Notes: a model not told the origin generated them from the sequence alone. A stretch of DNA of 29,573 bases from DASZQY01 sp036511595 (GCA_036511595.1 DATCBY010000017.1:1-29573); one strand, 5' to 3'. Positions 8,041-16,554 are shown, counted from the stretch's first letter. Numbers and translations: made by a program.

Positions 8041-10194
8041 ATGGTCAGCAGCCCAGCGCCCAATAGCGACGTTGAGATCGATTTCCGCGCGCTCACGTCG
8101 GTGGTGTGGAAGCGGTGGCCATACATTCTGTTGTTCGTGGTTGTCGTCGCTGCCGGCGTGTATGTGACCCTCAGCCGGATCGCGCCGGTCTACAAGTCCG
8201 AGGCGACCTTGCTCATAACGCCCGGCGAATCCGACCTGACGCGCTCGGCGCAATCGACTACCGACACCACCGCCATGGACCAGCAGGCGATCACCAGCCA
8301 GGTCCAGCTGATCCGTTCGCGCGATCTGGCGCTGGCCGTCGCCACCAGGCTCAACCTTGCGGCGAAGCCGGAGTTCGATCCGAAGTCGGCGAACCCGTCG
8401 GTGCTGTCGCGGGCTCTGAGCAAACTCGGTGTGGGCAAGAGTGAGAGCACCCTGTCGGTCGATGACCGCGTGCTCGGCGCCTACTTCCGCAAGCTGACGG
8501 TGTTCGCTGTCGAAAACTCGCGCATTATCAACATAGACTTCGCATCGACCGATCCGAAGCTTGCTGCGGACGCAGCCAACGCGATCGCCGAGGAATATCT
8601 GGCACAGCAGAGCGCCGCGTTGCACACCACCACCGCCGATGCGGCGCAGTGGCTTTCCGACCAGATCGTCGATTTGCGCCAGAAGGTGCAGACGGCGGAA
8701 GCGCGCGTCGAGGATTTCCGCTCCGAGAACGATCTGTTCGATGCCGGCGGGACGACCCCGACGACGTTACCGCAGCAGCAGCTCGCCGACCTCAATACCG
8801 AGCTGTCCAAGGTGCGCGCCGAGCGCGCCGACGCCGAGTCAAAGGCTGCGCAAATTCGCGCCGGTCTCGCGCTGAACACCGTCCCGAATATGGTCGACGT
8901 CCTCAATTCGCCGTTGATCCAGAACCTCGTGGGGCAGGAAGTCGCGCTCCGCTCGCAGATTGCGCAGTTGAACGCGACGCTTTTGCCCGGTCATCCGAAG
9001 ATGAAGGAGCTGAACGCCCAGGTCGGCGACCTCGACCAGCAGATCCTCGGCGAGGCGCGGAAGATTCTGGAATCGGTGGATGCCGAGTCCAAGGCGACTG
9101 CCGCGCGCGAAGGCGAAATCAACGACGCGCTCACCAAGATGAAGGCAACGACTGCGACCGCCAACGACGCCGGAGTCGAGTTACGCGCGCTCGAGCGCGA
9201 GGCAGCGGCCGAGCGCGATCTGCTGGCGACCTACCTCAGCCGCTATCGCGAGGCCGTCGGTCGGGAGCAGACGGACTATCTGCCGCCGGATGCGCGCATC
9301 GTGTCGCGCGCCGCGGTGGCGACGGATCCCGACTTCCCGAAGAAAATTCCCATGACCAGCGCCGCGACGGCGGCGGCGCTTATCCTGGCGGTTGCGTTCC
9401 TGCTGCTGCGCGAACTGGCGAGCGGGCGGCCGATGCGGCGTATCAACAATGTCGCGGAGCCGCTGCCGGTCGTCCCCGACGCGGTCCCTGTTAGCGGTCA
9501 CACCCGTTGGGCGGACGATCACAGCGTCCGCCGCATGATGCCGAGCGAGCCGACGCTGGCGCCGGAGATGGTCGATCGTGTCGAGGATTCGCTGCGCGCG
9601 ATTGCGGCGCAGATCGTGAAGGCCGGCGAAAAGCGTGTTCTGGTGACGCTGGCAGAAGGCAGCGATAGCGACGGCCGCCCCTTGGGCGCCGTAGCGCTCG
9701 GCCGCGCGCTCGCCCGCACCGACGCACGCGTCGTGCTGGTCGATTTTCGCGGCGACGGCGCCGACGCCCGGTCGATGGGTGAGGGGGCCGATCTTCCCGG
9801 TTTCGCCGATCTTTTCGACGGCGACGCTTCGTTTGCGCAGGTCATCTTCCGCGACCGCAAGTCACGGGTGCATTTCATCCCCGCTGGCAAAAAGCCGCTC
9901 AATGCGGGTCTCCTCGATCCCGAGCATCTCGAAACAATGCTTGCGGCGTTGACGCTCACCTACGATTTCGTCCTCATCGATGCTGGCGACGAGATGATCG
10001 CCACGTTCGGGCCGTCGTGCGGCATGGCGATGGTGGTGAGCGAGTTTGCGGCGGCCGACCCGCGCACGATCGGCGCGTTCGATCGCGTCTCGGAAGTCTC
10101 GGATGCCGAAATCCTGCTGCTGGTAGTGGACCCGGCGCCGATACGGCCGGAGGCCGGCGAGGTGGCTTCGGTTTCGGCCGGCGAGGCGGCTTAG
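8041..10194 (+). CDS. Exopolysaccharide copolymerase (Wzz/ExoP/GumC-like) with degenerate kinase-like domain
   Basis: A 717-residue polysaccharide copolymerase that would control chain length and link inner-membrane synthesis to the outer-membrane export protein. A Wzz-type N terminus with membrane helix 1 (about 27-45) and the VYKSEATLLI motif is followed by a long coiled-coil region (about 190-400) and membrane helix 2 (about 438-457). The cytoplasmic C terminus has the outline of a bacterial tyrosine-kinase domain. However, the segment where the Walker A loop should be (about 535-548, EGSDSDGRPLG) lacks the GK[ST] triad, the Walker A' motif reads VVLVDFRGDGAD, and Walker B reads FVLIDAGDE. 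There is no tyrosine cluster at the end. It is therefore probably not an active autokinase. No clear Shine-Dalgarno precedes ATG 8041. Confidence 0.9.
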   Translation: MVSSPAPNSDVEIDFRALTSVVWKRWPYILLFVVVVAAGVYVTLSRIAPVYKSEATLLITPGESDLTRSAQSTTDTTAMDQQAITSQVQLIRSRDLALAVATRLNLAAKPEFDPKSANPSVLSRALSKLGVGKSESTLSVDDRVLGAYFRKLTVFAVENSRIINIDFASTDPKLAADAANAIAEEYLAQQSAALHTTTADAAQWLSDQIVDLRQKVQTAEARVEDFRSENDLFDAGGTTPTTLPQQQLADLNTELSKVRAERADAESKAAQIRAGLALNTVPNMVDVLNSPLIQNLVGQEVALRSQIAQLNATLLPGHPKMKELNAQVGDLDQQILGEARKILESVDAESKATAAREGEINDALTKMKATTATANDAGVELRALEREAAAERDLLATYLSRYREAVGREQTDYLPPDARIVSRAAVATDPDFPKKIPMTSAATAAALILAVAFLLLRELASGRPMRRINNVAEPLPVVPDAVPVSGHTRWADDHSVRRMMPSEPTLAPEMVDRVEDSLRAIAAQIVKAGEKRVLVTLAEGSDSDGRPLGAVALGRALARTDARVVLVDFRGDGADARSMGEGADLPGFADLFDGDASFAQVIFRDRKSRVHFIPAGKKPLNAGLLDPEHLETMLAALTLTYDFVLIDAGDEMIATFGPSCGMAMVVSEFAAADPRTIGAFDRVSEVSDAEILLLVVDPAPIRPEAGEVASVSAGEAA

Positions 10195-10295
10195 GGCGCG
10201 CCTGCCCAGCTTTGCAGCGGGAAATGTTTTCTCTTCACACTCGCGGTCTCGCGGGCACAGTCGCGCGCTTCTGTCGGGACAACGGAGTGTCTTCC

Positions 10296-10933
10296 ATGAA
10301 AATTGCATTGATCGGGGCGAGCGGCCGCGTTGGCCAGGCGATCCTCGCCGAGGCGCTTGAGCGTGGCCATACGGTGACCGCGATCGCGCGAAACGCCGCC
10401 AAGCTGACGGCCGCGCCGCCTCTCAAGACGGTCGATGCCGACGGGGCCGATGTGGCGCAGACCGCCGCTGCCGTGAAGGGCGGCGATGCGGTCATCAGCG
10501 CGTTCAATTCCGGCTGGACCAATCCCAATATCCGCGCCGATTTCGCCAAGGGCATGGAAGGCATCATCGCGGGCGTGAAGCAGGCCGGCGTGAAGCGCAT
10601 CCTGTTTCTTGGCGGAGCCGGCGTCTCACCGAGAAAGGTGCGCGGCTGGTCGATCATCCGTCGTTCAACCCGGCCTACAAGGAGGGTGCGCTAGGCGCCG
10701 CCGATGCGCTCGATCGCGTGCGCCAGGAGAGAGACCTCGAATGGATCTTCATCTCACCGCCCCAGATGATCAATCCGGGCGACCGCACCGGCAAATACCG
10801 CCACGGCCACGACGAGCCGGTGCGAAACGAAAAGGGCGAGAGCACGATCTCGATGGGCGATGTCGCCCATGCCATCCTGGACGAGATCGAGAAGCCGCAG
10901 CATATCCGCCAACGCTTCACTGTCGGGTATTGA
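10296..10933 (+). pseudogene. NAD(P)-binding oxidoreductase (NmrA/YwnB-like SDR), frameshifted
   Basis: An atypical short-chain reductase family member of about 211 residues once joined. It begins MKIALIGASGRVGQAI, a GxxGxxG dinucleotide-binding motif. The first frame runs well through KQAGVKRILFLGGAG and then turns into Arg-rich nonsense. The remainder (TEKGARLVDHPSFNP, WIFISPPQMINPGDRTGKY, ending HIRQRFTVGY) continues in another frame to TGA 10933. The switch is at about 10623-10625 and fits loss of one base. Homologues are putative NADH-flavin or quinone-type reductases of unclear substrate. ATG 10296 was chosen because it begins the Rossmann motif; the site upstream (GGAGTG) is acceptable. 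Either a real disruption or a sequencing error. Confidence 0.82.
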
Positions 10934-11134
10934 GCGTCTCCTGACGTCTGGCAAGGAAGCGGCGGAGCGAACGGAAAATCCACCCTATCGGTCTCGCCCG
11001 GCGTGATGTTGGCGGTCGCTGCTTCTTCTGGTCAGCGAATACCTGCGTTTCCCATCCCGCTGCCCCATATTGGCTTGGTGGCGGGCGAACTTGAGTTCTT
11101 TTCGGCGGCGGCAAACAAACACGAGGTGGCGGCA

Positions 11135-12181
11135 ATGAGCACGGTTCTTGTCACAGGCGGGTCCGGCTTTATTGGCAGCCACGCGATCCTTCAGCTTCTT
11201 GAAGCGGGTCACCAGGTACGCACCACGGTGCGCGACCTCAGGCGCGAACCCGACGTCCGCTCGATGCTAAAGGAGGGCGGCTCCGAGCCCTGGGATCGCC
11301 TGTCCTTCTTCGCTGCGGATCTGGAAAGCGATGGCGGCTGGGCGGCGGCGGTGGAGGGCTGCGAATACGTGTTTCACGTCGCTTCGCCGTTTCCTGCCGG
11401 CACTCCCGCGCACGAAGACGAATTGATCGTGCCGGCGCGAGAAGGCGCACTTCGACTGTTGCGCGCTGCGCGGGACGCCAAGGTCAAGCGCGTCGTACTC
11501 ACGTCGTCGTTCGCGGCAATCGGCTACGGACACAAGCCGCAGCAGAAGCCATTTGACGAGACGAGCTGGAGCGATCTCAGCGGCGACGACGTGACTCCCT
11601 ATGTGAAATCGAAGACGCTGGCCGAGCGGGCGGCGTGGGATTTCATCGCCCGCGAGGGGCGGGGACTTGAGCTTTCGGTCGTCAACCCGGTTGCTGTGTT
11701 CGGGCCCGTGCTGCACGCTGATTATTCGACTTCGGTCCTTTTCCTGCGCCGCCTGTTAGAGGGCGCTGTACCGGGTATTCCGAGGCTCTATTTCGGCGCC
11801 GTTGACGTACGCGACGTGGCCGATTTGCACATCCGTGCGATGACCAACCCTGCGGCTGCCGGGGAGCGCTTCCTTGCCGTTGCCGGAGACTTCATGTCGG
11901 TGCGCGATATTGCGCTGGTGCTGAAGAAGGGCATGGGCGAGGCGGGCAAGCGCGTGCCGACGCGGCAGCTACCGAACTGGCTGGTGCGTCTGGCGGCGAT
12001 GCGCGATCCGGAGGTGAAGGCGATCCTGCCCGAACTCGGCAAGTTCAAGAATGCCACCAATGCCAAGGCGAAGCGCCTTCTTGGCTGGGCTCCACGCTCC
12101 AACGAAGAGGCCATAGTGGCCACCGCCGAAAGTCTGGTCCGGCTCGGCCTGTTGAAGGATAGCGCGAAGCGGGCGGCGTGA
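11135..12181 (+). CDS. NAD(P)-dependent epimerase/reductase, dihydroflavonol-4-reductase-like
   Basis: A 348-residue extended short-chain dehydrogenase. The Rossmann motif GGSGFIG is at residues 8-14, followed by a dinucleotide-selecting Arg pair (TTVRDLRR). The Ser of TSSFAAIGYG is near 123-125, and the catalytic Y156-x3-K160 sits in YVKSK. The NPVAVFGP and DVRDVADLHIRAM blocks are typical of the dihydroflavonol reductase/cinnamyl reductase-like subgroup, whose bacterial members reduce aldehydes or ketones of mostly unknown identity. The start at ATG 11135 is preferred over the in-frame ATG at 11003 because the Rossmann strand begins here and GAGGTGG lies just upstream. A strong hairpin follows the stop codon. 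Confidence 0.9.
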   Translation: MSTVLVTGGSGFIGSHAILQLLEAGHQVRTTVRDLRREPDVRSMLKEGGSEPWDRLSFFAADLESDGGWAAAVEGCEYVFHVASPFPAGTPAHEDELIVPAREGALRLLRAARDAKVKRVVLTSSFAAIGYGHKPQQKPFDETSWSDLSGDDVTPYVKSKTLAERAAWDFIAREGRGLELSVVNPVAVFGPVLHADYSTSVLFLRRLLEGAVPGIPRLYFGAVDVRDVADLHIRAMTNPAAAGERFLAVAGDFMSVRDIALVLKKGMGEAGKRVPTRQLPNWLVRLAAMRDPEVKAILPELGKFKNATNAKAKRLLGWAPRSNEEAIVATAESLVRLGLLKDSAKRAA

Positions 12182-12196
12182 GCAGGTATCTCGTGA

Positions 12197-12219
12197 GTCG
12201 TTCCCTTTTTGGGAACGAC
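12197..12219. terminator. Hairpin between convergent genes (likely bidirectional terminator)
   Basis: A perfect 9-bp stem GTCGTTCCC/GGGAACGAC (12197-12205 with 12211-12219) with a TTTTT loop. It lies 15 bases after the reductase stop and 7 bases from the pilin stop on the other strand. No U-tract follows on either side, so termination may be weak or the hairpin may protect 3' ends. Confidence 0.5.
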
Positions 12220-12226
12220 GCGTGCT

Positions 12227-12397
12227 CTACGGTGCGATAAGCTTGGTAGAGATGCCCTTAAATACCGAGTTCAGCTTGCTGCCCAGCGCACCAGCGCCGA
12301 GGATGATCGAGACGCCAATCAAGGTGGCAATCAACCCATATTCGATGGCCGTTGCACCCGAGTCGTCTTTTGCGAAACGCACTAATGTCGATCTCAA
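12227..12397 (-). CDS. Flp-family type IVb pilin, 56 aa
   Basis: A short minus-strand gene encoding an Flp/Fap pilin subunit of the tight-adherence (Tad) type. The prepilin signature is intact: a basic leader with SGA at residues 13-15, then TAIEYGLIATLIGV, containing the E19-Y20 pair that follows the cleavage site in Flp pilins, then one hydrophobic helix and a short C terminus ending STKLIAP. The start is TTG 12397, because an AGAGGTGGGGGG Shine-Dalgarno lies just upstream; no ATG is available in frame. Mature Flp subunits polymerise into thin adhesive pili after processing by a TadV/CpaA-type peptidase. No tad/cpa assembly gene lies beside it, so it is an orphan within this window. Confidence 0.9.
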   Translation of the reverse strand: MRSTLVRFAKDDSGATAIEYGLIATLIGVSIILGAGALGSKLNSVFKGISTKLIAP

Positions 12398-12650
12398 TGG
12401 CCCCCCACCTCTACTGTTTCAGAATGTAACCGGGGAGCGTTGATGATTTGCTAATTTGCCGTCGCCCGCCATTAACGATCCGGCCCGGCTGCATCGCTGA
12501 GGTGCTCCAGCGCGCTCGCAATCATGGCCTTCTGCCGAAGGTAACCCGTTCAGTTACTTACTGATTACCTGATATGCTGGGTGTTCGGGTCGTACAGACG
12601 CTTCCGGCGAGGCGGCTGGTCCACGCCTTCAGTTGGTCCGACCTAGGCGA

Positions 12651-12863
12651 TTAATGGGGCGGCCTCAACATCCAGGCGATGATGACGCCAGCCGGTACGA
12701 TCCACACCAGCCCTGCGACCGCGAAGAAAACCGTCTGGGTCAGGATCGATGCACCCGGCATGCGGGCTCCGGCGATCGACATGACGAACAGCGCGTAGAG
12801 CGGGACGAAGATAACCAGCATCGCAGTCCCGGCGACTTTGCGGGCGGTTTGGGGCAGGGCCAT
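12651..12863 (-). CDS. DUF2842 small membrane protein
   Basis: A 70-residue protein with two hydrophobic segments (about residues 11-30 and 40-63). It matches the alphaproteobacterial DUF2842 pattern: a basic TARKVAGT start, a YALFVMSIAGARMPGA middle, and an AGLVWIVPAGVIIAWMLRP end. Its function is unknown; it is expected in the inner membrane. The ATG at 12863 is preferred over a longer upstream frame, because homologues begin here and a GGAGG lies 10-15 bases upstream. It is divergent from ctaA with 83 bases between, which probably hold both promoters. Confidence 0.85.
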   Translation of the reverse strand: MALPQTARKVAGTAMLVIFVPLYALFVMSIAGARMPGASILTQTVFFAVAGLVWIVPAGVIIAWMLRPPH

Positions 12864-12946
12864 GCTTTGCGGCCTCCGGTGGCTTATTGCCGCGATTGCG
12901 CGGCCTCTGACCGGGCTATATCGAAGCGGGCAAGGAGTTCCAAGAG

Positions 12947-14029
12947 ATGACCACTGTTGCGATGGCCGCACCTGCCGCCCAGCGTGACCGCAAAGCCGAT
13001 CGTCGGCTGGTGCGCGCCTGGCTGGTCGTGGTGGCTTTGATGATCATGGCGATGGTCGTGGTGGGTGGCGCTACGCGCCTCACTCATTCCGGCCTCTCGA
13101 TCACAAAGTGGCAGCCGATTCACGGTGTCGTGCCGCCACTCACTGACGCGCAGTGGCACGAGGAGTTCGCCGCCTACCAGCAGATTCCCGAATACCAGCA
13201 GCTCAACCAAGGCATGACCCTTGACGGGTTCAAAGCGATCTTCTGGTGGGAATACGCGCATCGGCTGCTCGGCCGCCTCATCGGCGTGGTCGTGCTGCTG
13301 CCGCTCATCTTCTTCTGGGCCACCGGTCGGCTCGAACCCGCGCTGAAGCCGCGCGTGGTGGCGATTTTTCTGCTCGGTGGACTGCAAGGAGCGGTCGGCT
13401 GGTGGATGGTGGCGAGCGGGCTGGAGGATCGCACCGACGTTAGCCAGTACCGGCTGGCGGCGCACTTGGTGCTCGCCTGCATCATCCTCGCCTACGTCCT
13501 GTGGATCGCGCGCGGCTTGTCACCCACCGAGATCGTCTCGCGCGCATCGCTTCGCCTGGTCGCGCTCGTTATCGTCGGAGTGACCTTCCTGCAAATCTTC
13601 ATGGGCGGTCTTGTCGCTGGTCTCGATGCCGGCATGACCTACAACACCTGGCCGCTCATGGATGGGGCACTGGTTCCCGGCGGCCTATTTTTGCAGCAGC
13701 CGCGGTGGCGCAATCTCTTCGAGGCGGTGGCGACGGTGCAGTTCGATCACCGTATCGGGGCGTATGCGCTGTGGGTACTTATCGTCGCACACGCGTGGCA
13801 ATGCCGTATGTACCGGCAAGCGTCCTCGGCATGGTTGCTCGCCGTACTTGTCACTGTACAGGCCATACTCGGCATATCGACGCTGCTACATGCCGTACCG
13901 CTACCGTTGGCGCTGCTACATCAATTCGGCGCGGTGATCGTGCTGTCGGCGGCGGTCACGCACCTCCGCGCGATGCTCCGGCCGCTGTCTTCGCCGGAGG
14001 ATTATTCTCCAGCGATCGCAGCGAGTTAG
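12947..14029 (+). CDS. ctaA: Heme A synthase (COX15/CtaA)
   Basis: A 360-residue inner-membrane enzyme of the COX15/CtaA family, oxidising the C8 methyl of heme O to the formyl group of heme A for aa3-type cytochrome oxidases. Eight membrane segments are visible in two related halves. Conserved histidines that bind heme or substrate are H47 (THSGLSITKW), H105 (EYAHRLLGR), H173 (AAHLVLACI), H268 (FDHRIGAY) and H325 (LLHQFGAV). The long proteobacterial-type signature GLVAGLDAGMTYNTWPLMDG is present. The ATG at 12947 has an AAGGAG site eight bases upstream. Its stop codon touches the stop of argC on the other strand with no base between. The enzyme implies a heme-A-containing respiratory oxidase in this organism. 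Confidence 0.96.
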   Translation: MTTVAMAAPAAQRDRKADRRLVRAWLVVVALMIMAMVVVGGATRLTHSGLSITKWQPIHGVVPPLTDAQWHEEFAAYQQIPEYQQLNQGMTLDGFKAIFWWEYAHRLLGRLIGVVVLLPLIFFWATGRLEPALKPRVVAIFLLGGLQGAVGWWMVASGLEDRTDVSQYRLAAHLVLACIILAYVLWIARGLSPTEIVSRASLRLVALVIVGVTFLQIFMGGLVAGLDAGMTYNTWPLMDGALVPGGLFLQQPRWRNLFEAVATVQFDHRIGAYALWVLIVAHAWQCRMYRQASSAWLLAVLVTVQAILGISTLLHAVPLPLALLHQFGAVIVLSAAVTHLRAMLRPLSSPEDYSPAIAAS

Positions 14030-15004
14030 TCAGGTCAGACCTGCGGTTTCGTCGAGTCCCAGCATCAGGTTAAGGTTCTGAACGGCCTGGCCGGACGCTC
14101 CCTTGCCAAGGTTGTCCAGCTTCGCCACCAGAACCGCTTGCTCGTGCTCCGGATTGCCGAAGACCGACAGCTGCATCTGGTTGGTATCGTTGAGACTTTC
14201 CGGCTCAGGATTGCGCGGGTCGACCGACGACGCGTGGCCGACCGCGAGCGTTTCCTCAAGCGGCGCCACGGTCACGAAACGCTCGCCGGCATAGTGATCC
14301 ACGAGCGCGCCATGCAGTGTTTCGAGCGTGGGACGGCCCGGCATGGCCCATAGCTGCAGCGGTACGGAGACCAACATGCCCTGCGCAAATCTCCCGACGC
14401 TCGGAATGAACAGCGGCCTTCCGCTAAGTCCAGAATATTGCTGGATCTCCTCGATGTGCTTCTGCACCACGCCCATGGCATAGAGCCGGAAGTTGTCGTC
14501 GGTGGCGTTCGGCGAAGCCGGGTCCTCAAAGGCGGCGATCAGCGCTTTTCCGCCACCGGAGTAACCGGAGACGGCATTGATCGTGACCGGCCAATCAGCA
14601 GCCAGCAGATCCCGCGAAACCAGCGGCCGCATCAGCGCGATCGCGCCGGTGGCGTAGCAACCGGGATTGGACACACGGTCGGCGGAAGCGACCGCTGCGT
14701 GATGGTTGTCATCCATTTCAGGGAAGCCGTATGTCCAACCATTCGCCGTCCGGTGCGCGGTGGACGCATCAATGATGCGGGTGCGGTTGTTCTTCACCAT
14801 GCCGACGGCTTCGCGCGCCGCGTCGTCCGGCAGACAAAGGATAACTGCGTCAGCATCATTCATTATCTCGGCACGCGCGGACGAATCCTTCCGCCGCGCC
14901 GGGTCGATCGACACCAGATTCAGGTCAGGGCGGTCGTGAAGGCGCTGACGGATCTGCAGCCCGGTGGTGCCGGCCTCGCCGTCGATGAACACAGTTGCAA
15001 CCAC
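14030..15004 (-). CDS. argC: N-acetyl-gamma-glutamyl-phosphate reductase (short, type 2)
   Basis: A 324-residue NADPH-dependent reductase converting N-acetyl-glutamyl-5-phosphate to the semialdehyde, the third step of arginine/ornithine synthesis in the cytoplasm. The short class is indicated by VFIDGEAGTTGLQIRQRL at the N terminus. The catalytic Cys116 is in VSNPGCYATGA, with the YGFPEM and AVSGYSGGG motifs nearby. The open frame extends further upstream, but GTG 15004 is chosen because GGAGGTGG precedes it and the product then starts at the Rossmann strand like its homologues. It lies 19 bases downstream of speB and is surely co-transcribed with it, linking arginine synthesis with an arginine/agmatine-type ureohydrolase. 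Confidence 0.95.
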   Translation of the reverse strand: MVATVFIDGEAGTTGLQIRQRLHDRPDLNLVSIDPARRKDSSARAEIMNDADAVILCLPDDAAREAVGMVKNNRTRIIDASTAHRTANGWTYGFPEMDDNHHAAVASADRVSNPGCYATGAIALMRPLVSRDLLAADWPVTINAVSGYSGGGKALIAAFEDPASPNATDDNFRLYAMGVVQKHIEEIQQYSGLSGRPLFIPSVGRFAQGMLVSVPLQLWAMPGRPTLETLHGALVDHYAGERFVTVAPLEETLAVGHASSVDPRNPEPESLNDTNQMQLSVFGNPEHEQAVLVAKLDNLGKGASGQAVQNLNLMLGLDETAGLT

Positions 15005-15023
15005 AACCCACCTCCAGTGAATT

Positions 15024-15980
15024 TCAGCCCCGCCGCCGCTCGGCGAGCAGCCCGATGTAGTACATGGCGACCGTGGACGCCGCGATGGCGGTGATATCGG
15101 CATGGTCGTAAGGCGGCGCAACCTCGACCACATCGCCGCCAACGAAATCGATCGAGCCAAGCTGACGCAAAATGCCCAGCGCTTCACGGCTCGACAGGCC
15201 CCCGGCCACCGGCGTGCCAGTGCCCGGCGCAAATGCCGGATCCAGGCAGTCGATATCGAAGGTGAGATAGGCGCTTTCCTCGCCTACGCGCTCCTTGACG
15301 CGCGCGGTCACGCCAGCGACGCCGAGGTCGTCGATGCCTGCGGCCGTTATGATCTCAATGCCACAATCTTCTGGCGCCTCGGTGCGGACGCCGATCTGGA
15401 TCGACCTTTTTGCGTCGATCAGACCCTCACGAACGGCGCGCTTGACGAAGGTGCCGTGCGAAATGGAGTCCTCGTGATCGGGCCAGGTGTCCTGATGGGC
15501 GTCGAACTGCACGAGGGCCACAGGCCCGTGGGCGGCGGCGTGCGCCTTGAGCAGCGGATACGTGACGAAATGATCGCCGCCCAGAGAAAAAACCTGCGCT
15601 CCCGACGCAATGATCGCCGTGGCCTGTTTTTCGATCGCGTCGGCAAACTGCATCGGCTTGCTGTAGTCGAAGGCCGCGTCGCCGTAGTCGATGACGGCGA
15701 GCGCCTCGAACGGGTCGTACCGAAACGGATATTGCGGGTCGCCGTCGAAGATTGCCGATGCGCGCCGGATCGCAGCGGGCCCGAAGCGGGCGCCCGGACG
15801 ATTGGTGGTCGCCTGATCGAACGGGATGCCCCATACAGCGAGATCGACGCCGGCCAGGTCGCGCGCGTAGCGGCGGCGCATGAACGACAGCGCGCCGCCG
15901 AACGTCGGCTCGACGGCGCCGCCTTTCAGCGCGCCAAGGAAGGCGTTGTCTGTCAGTGGTTTCGGCTTGGGGTCAGTCAT
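15024..15980 (-). CDS. speB: Agmatinase-type ureohydrolase
   Basis: A 318-residue Mn-dependent ureohydrolase of the arginase/agmatinase/formiminoglutamase family. Metal ligands are visible in the three expected motifs: SLGGDHF near residue 135, FDAHQDT near 160, and FDIDCLDPAFAPGTGTP near 241-257. An N-terminal GIPFDQATTNRPGARFGP block is typical of agmatinases, which hydrolyse agmatine to putrescine and urea. Guanidinobutyrase or a related guanidino-substrate enzyme cannot be excluded, because substrate-determining loops are hard to read by eye. It starts at ATG 15980 downstream of the rpsI terminator and precedes argC with a 19-base gap. Confidence 0.88.
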   Translation of the reverse strand: MTDPKPKPLTDNAFLGALKGGAVEPTFGGALSFMRRRYARDLAGVDLAVWGIPFDQATTNRPGARFGPAAIRRASAIFDGDPQYPFRYDPFEALAVIDYGDAAFDYSKPMQFADAIEKQATAIIASGAQVFSLGGDHFVTYPLLKAHAAAHGPVALVQFDAHQDTWPDHEDSISHGTFVKRAVREGLIDAKRSIQIGVRTEAPEDCGIEIITAAGIDDLGVAGVTARVKERVGEESAYLTFDIDCLDPAFAPGTGTPVAGGLSSREALGILRQLGSIDFVGGDVVEVAPPYDHADITAIAASTVAMYYIGLLAERRRG

Positions 15981-16029
15981 TGCTTCAGTGTCGCACTGTT
16001 GTCGCGGACGGGCATAACGGAATGCTGAA

Positions 16030-16060
16030 ACGAAAAAGGGCGGACCTTGCGGCCCGCCCC
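16030..16060 (-). terminator. Intrinsic terminator of the rplM-rpsI operon
   Basis: On the minus strand, CCGCCC/GGGCGG (16038-16043 with 16054-16059) forms a stem, extended by CC/GG after one mismatch with a TTGC-type loop. It is followed by TTTTT (complement of 16033-16037), CG and TTT. It lies about 25 bases after the rpsI stop codon. Confidence 0.85.
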
Positions 16061-16085
16061 GAACTTCCCGGTCCGATGAGCGCGG

Positions 16086-16550
16086 CTAGCGCTTGGAGAA
16101 CTGGAAGGAGCGGCGAGCCTTGGCGCGACCGTACTTCTTGCGCTCGACAACTCGCGAATCGCGGGTGAGGAATCCGCCCTTCTTGAGGACAGCACGAAGG
16201 TCGGGTTCATAATAGGTGAGCGCCTTCGAGATACCGTGGCGAACCGCGCCGGCCTGCCCCGAGAGACCGCCCCCGGCGACAGTTGCGCGGACGTCGTACT
16301 GGCCGTCGCGCGCCGCCGCCAAGATCGGTTGCTGTACCACCATCTGCAGGACCGGCCGCGCAAAGTAGGCGGTGAAATCCTTCTCGTTGATGATGATCCT
16401 GCCGCCGCCGCGGGTTACCCAGACGCGAGCAACCGCGTTCTTGCGCTTGCCGGTGGCGTAGGCGCGACCCTGCGCATCGAGCTTCTGAACGTAGGAGGGC
16501 GCTGCCGGCGCCCGCGGACTGAGATCCTGGAGAGACTGCAAATCGGCCAT
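16086..16550 (-). CDS. rpsI: 30S ribosomal protein S9
   Basis: A 154-residue uS9. After an alphaproteobacterial N-terminal extension of about 28 residues come YATGKRKNAVARVW, the GGLSGQAGAVRHGISKAL block, and the basic C-terminal tail (KKYGRAKARRSFQFSKR) that reaches the peptidyl-tRNA site of the 30S subunit. The ATG at 16550 follows the rplM stop by four bases, so the two are translated from one message. A longer frame reading through rplM sequence was discarded. A strong intrinsic terminator follows. Confidence 0.98.
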   Translation of the reverse strand: MADLQSLQDLSPRAPAAPSYVQKLDAQGRAYATGKRKNAVARVWVTRGGGRIIINEKDFTAYFARPVLQMVVQQPILAAARDGQYDVRATVAGGGLSGQAGAVRHGISKALTYYEPDLRAVLKKGGFLTRDSRVVERKKYGRAKARRSFQFSKR

Positions 16551-16554
16551 GGGT

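Noticed and set aside
8649..9494. 281-codon open frame inside the Wzz-like gene in another plus frame
   Set aside because: Arg/Gly-rich out-of-frame translation of the coiled-coil region.
11087..11098. GAACT-TG-AGTTC palindrome before the dihydroflavonol-reductase-like gene, considered as a LexA box
   Set aside because: The alphaproteobacterial LexA operator is a direct repeat GAAC-N7-GAAC; this inverted repeat does not fit. It may bind another regulator, but there is no support.
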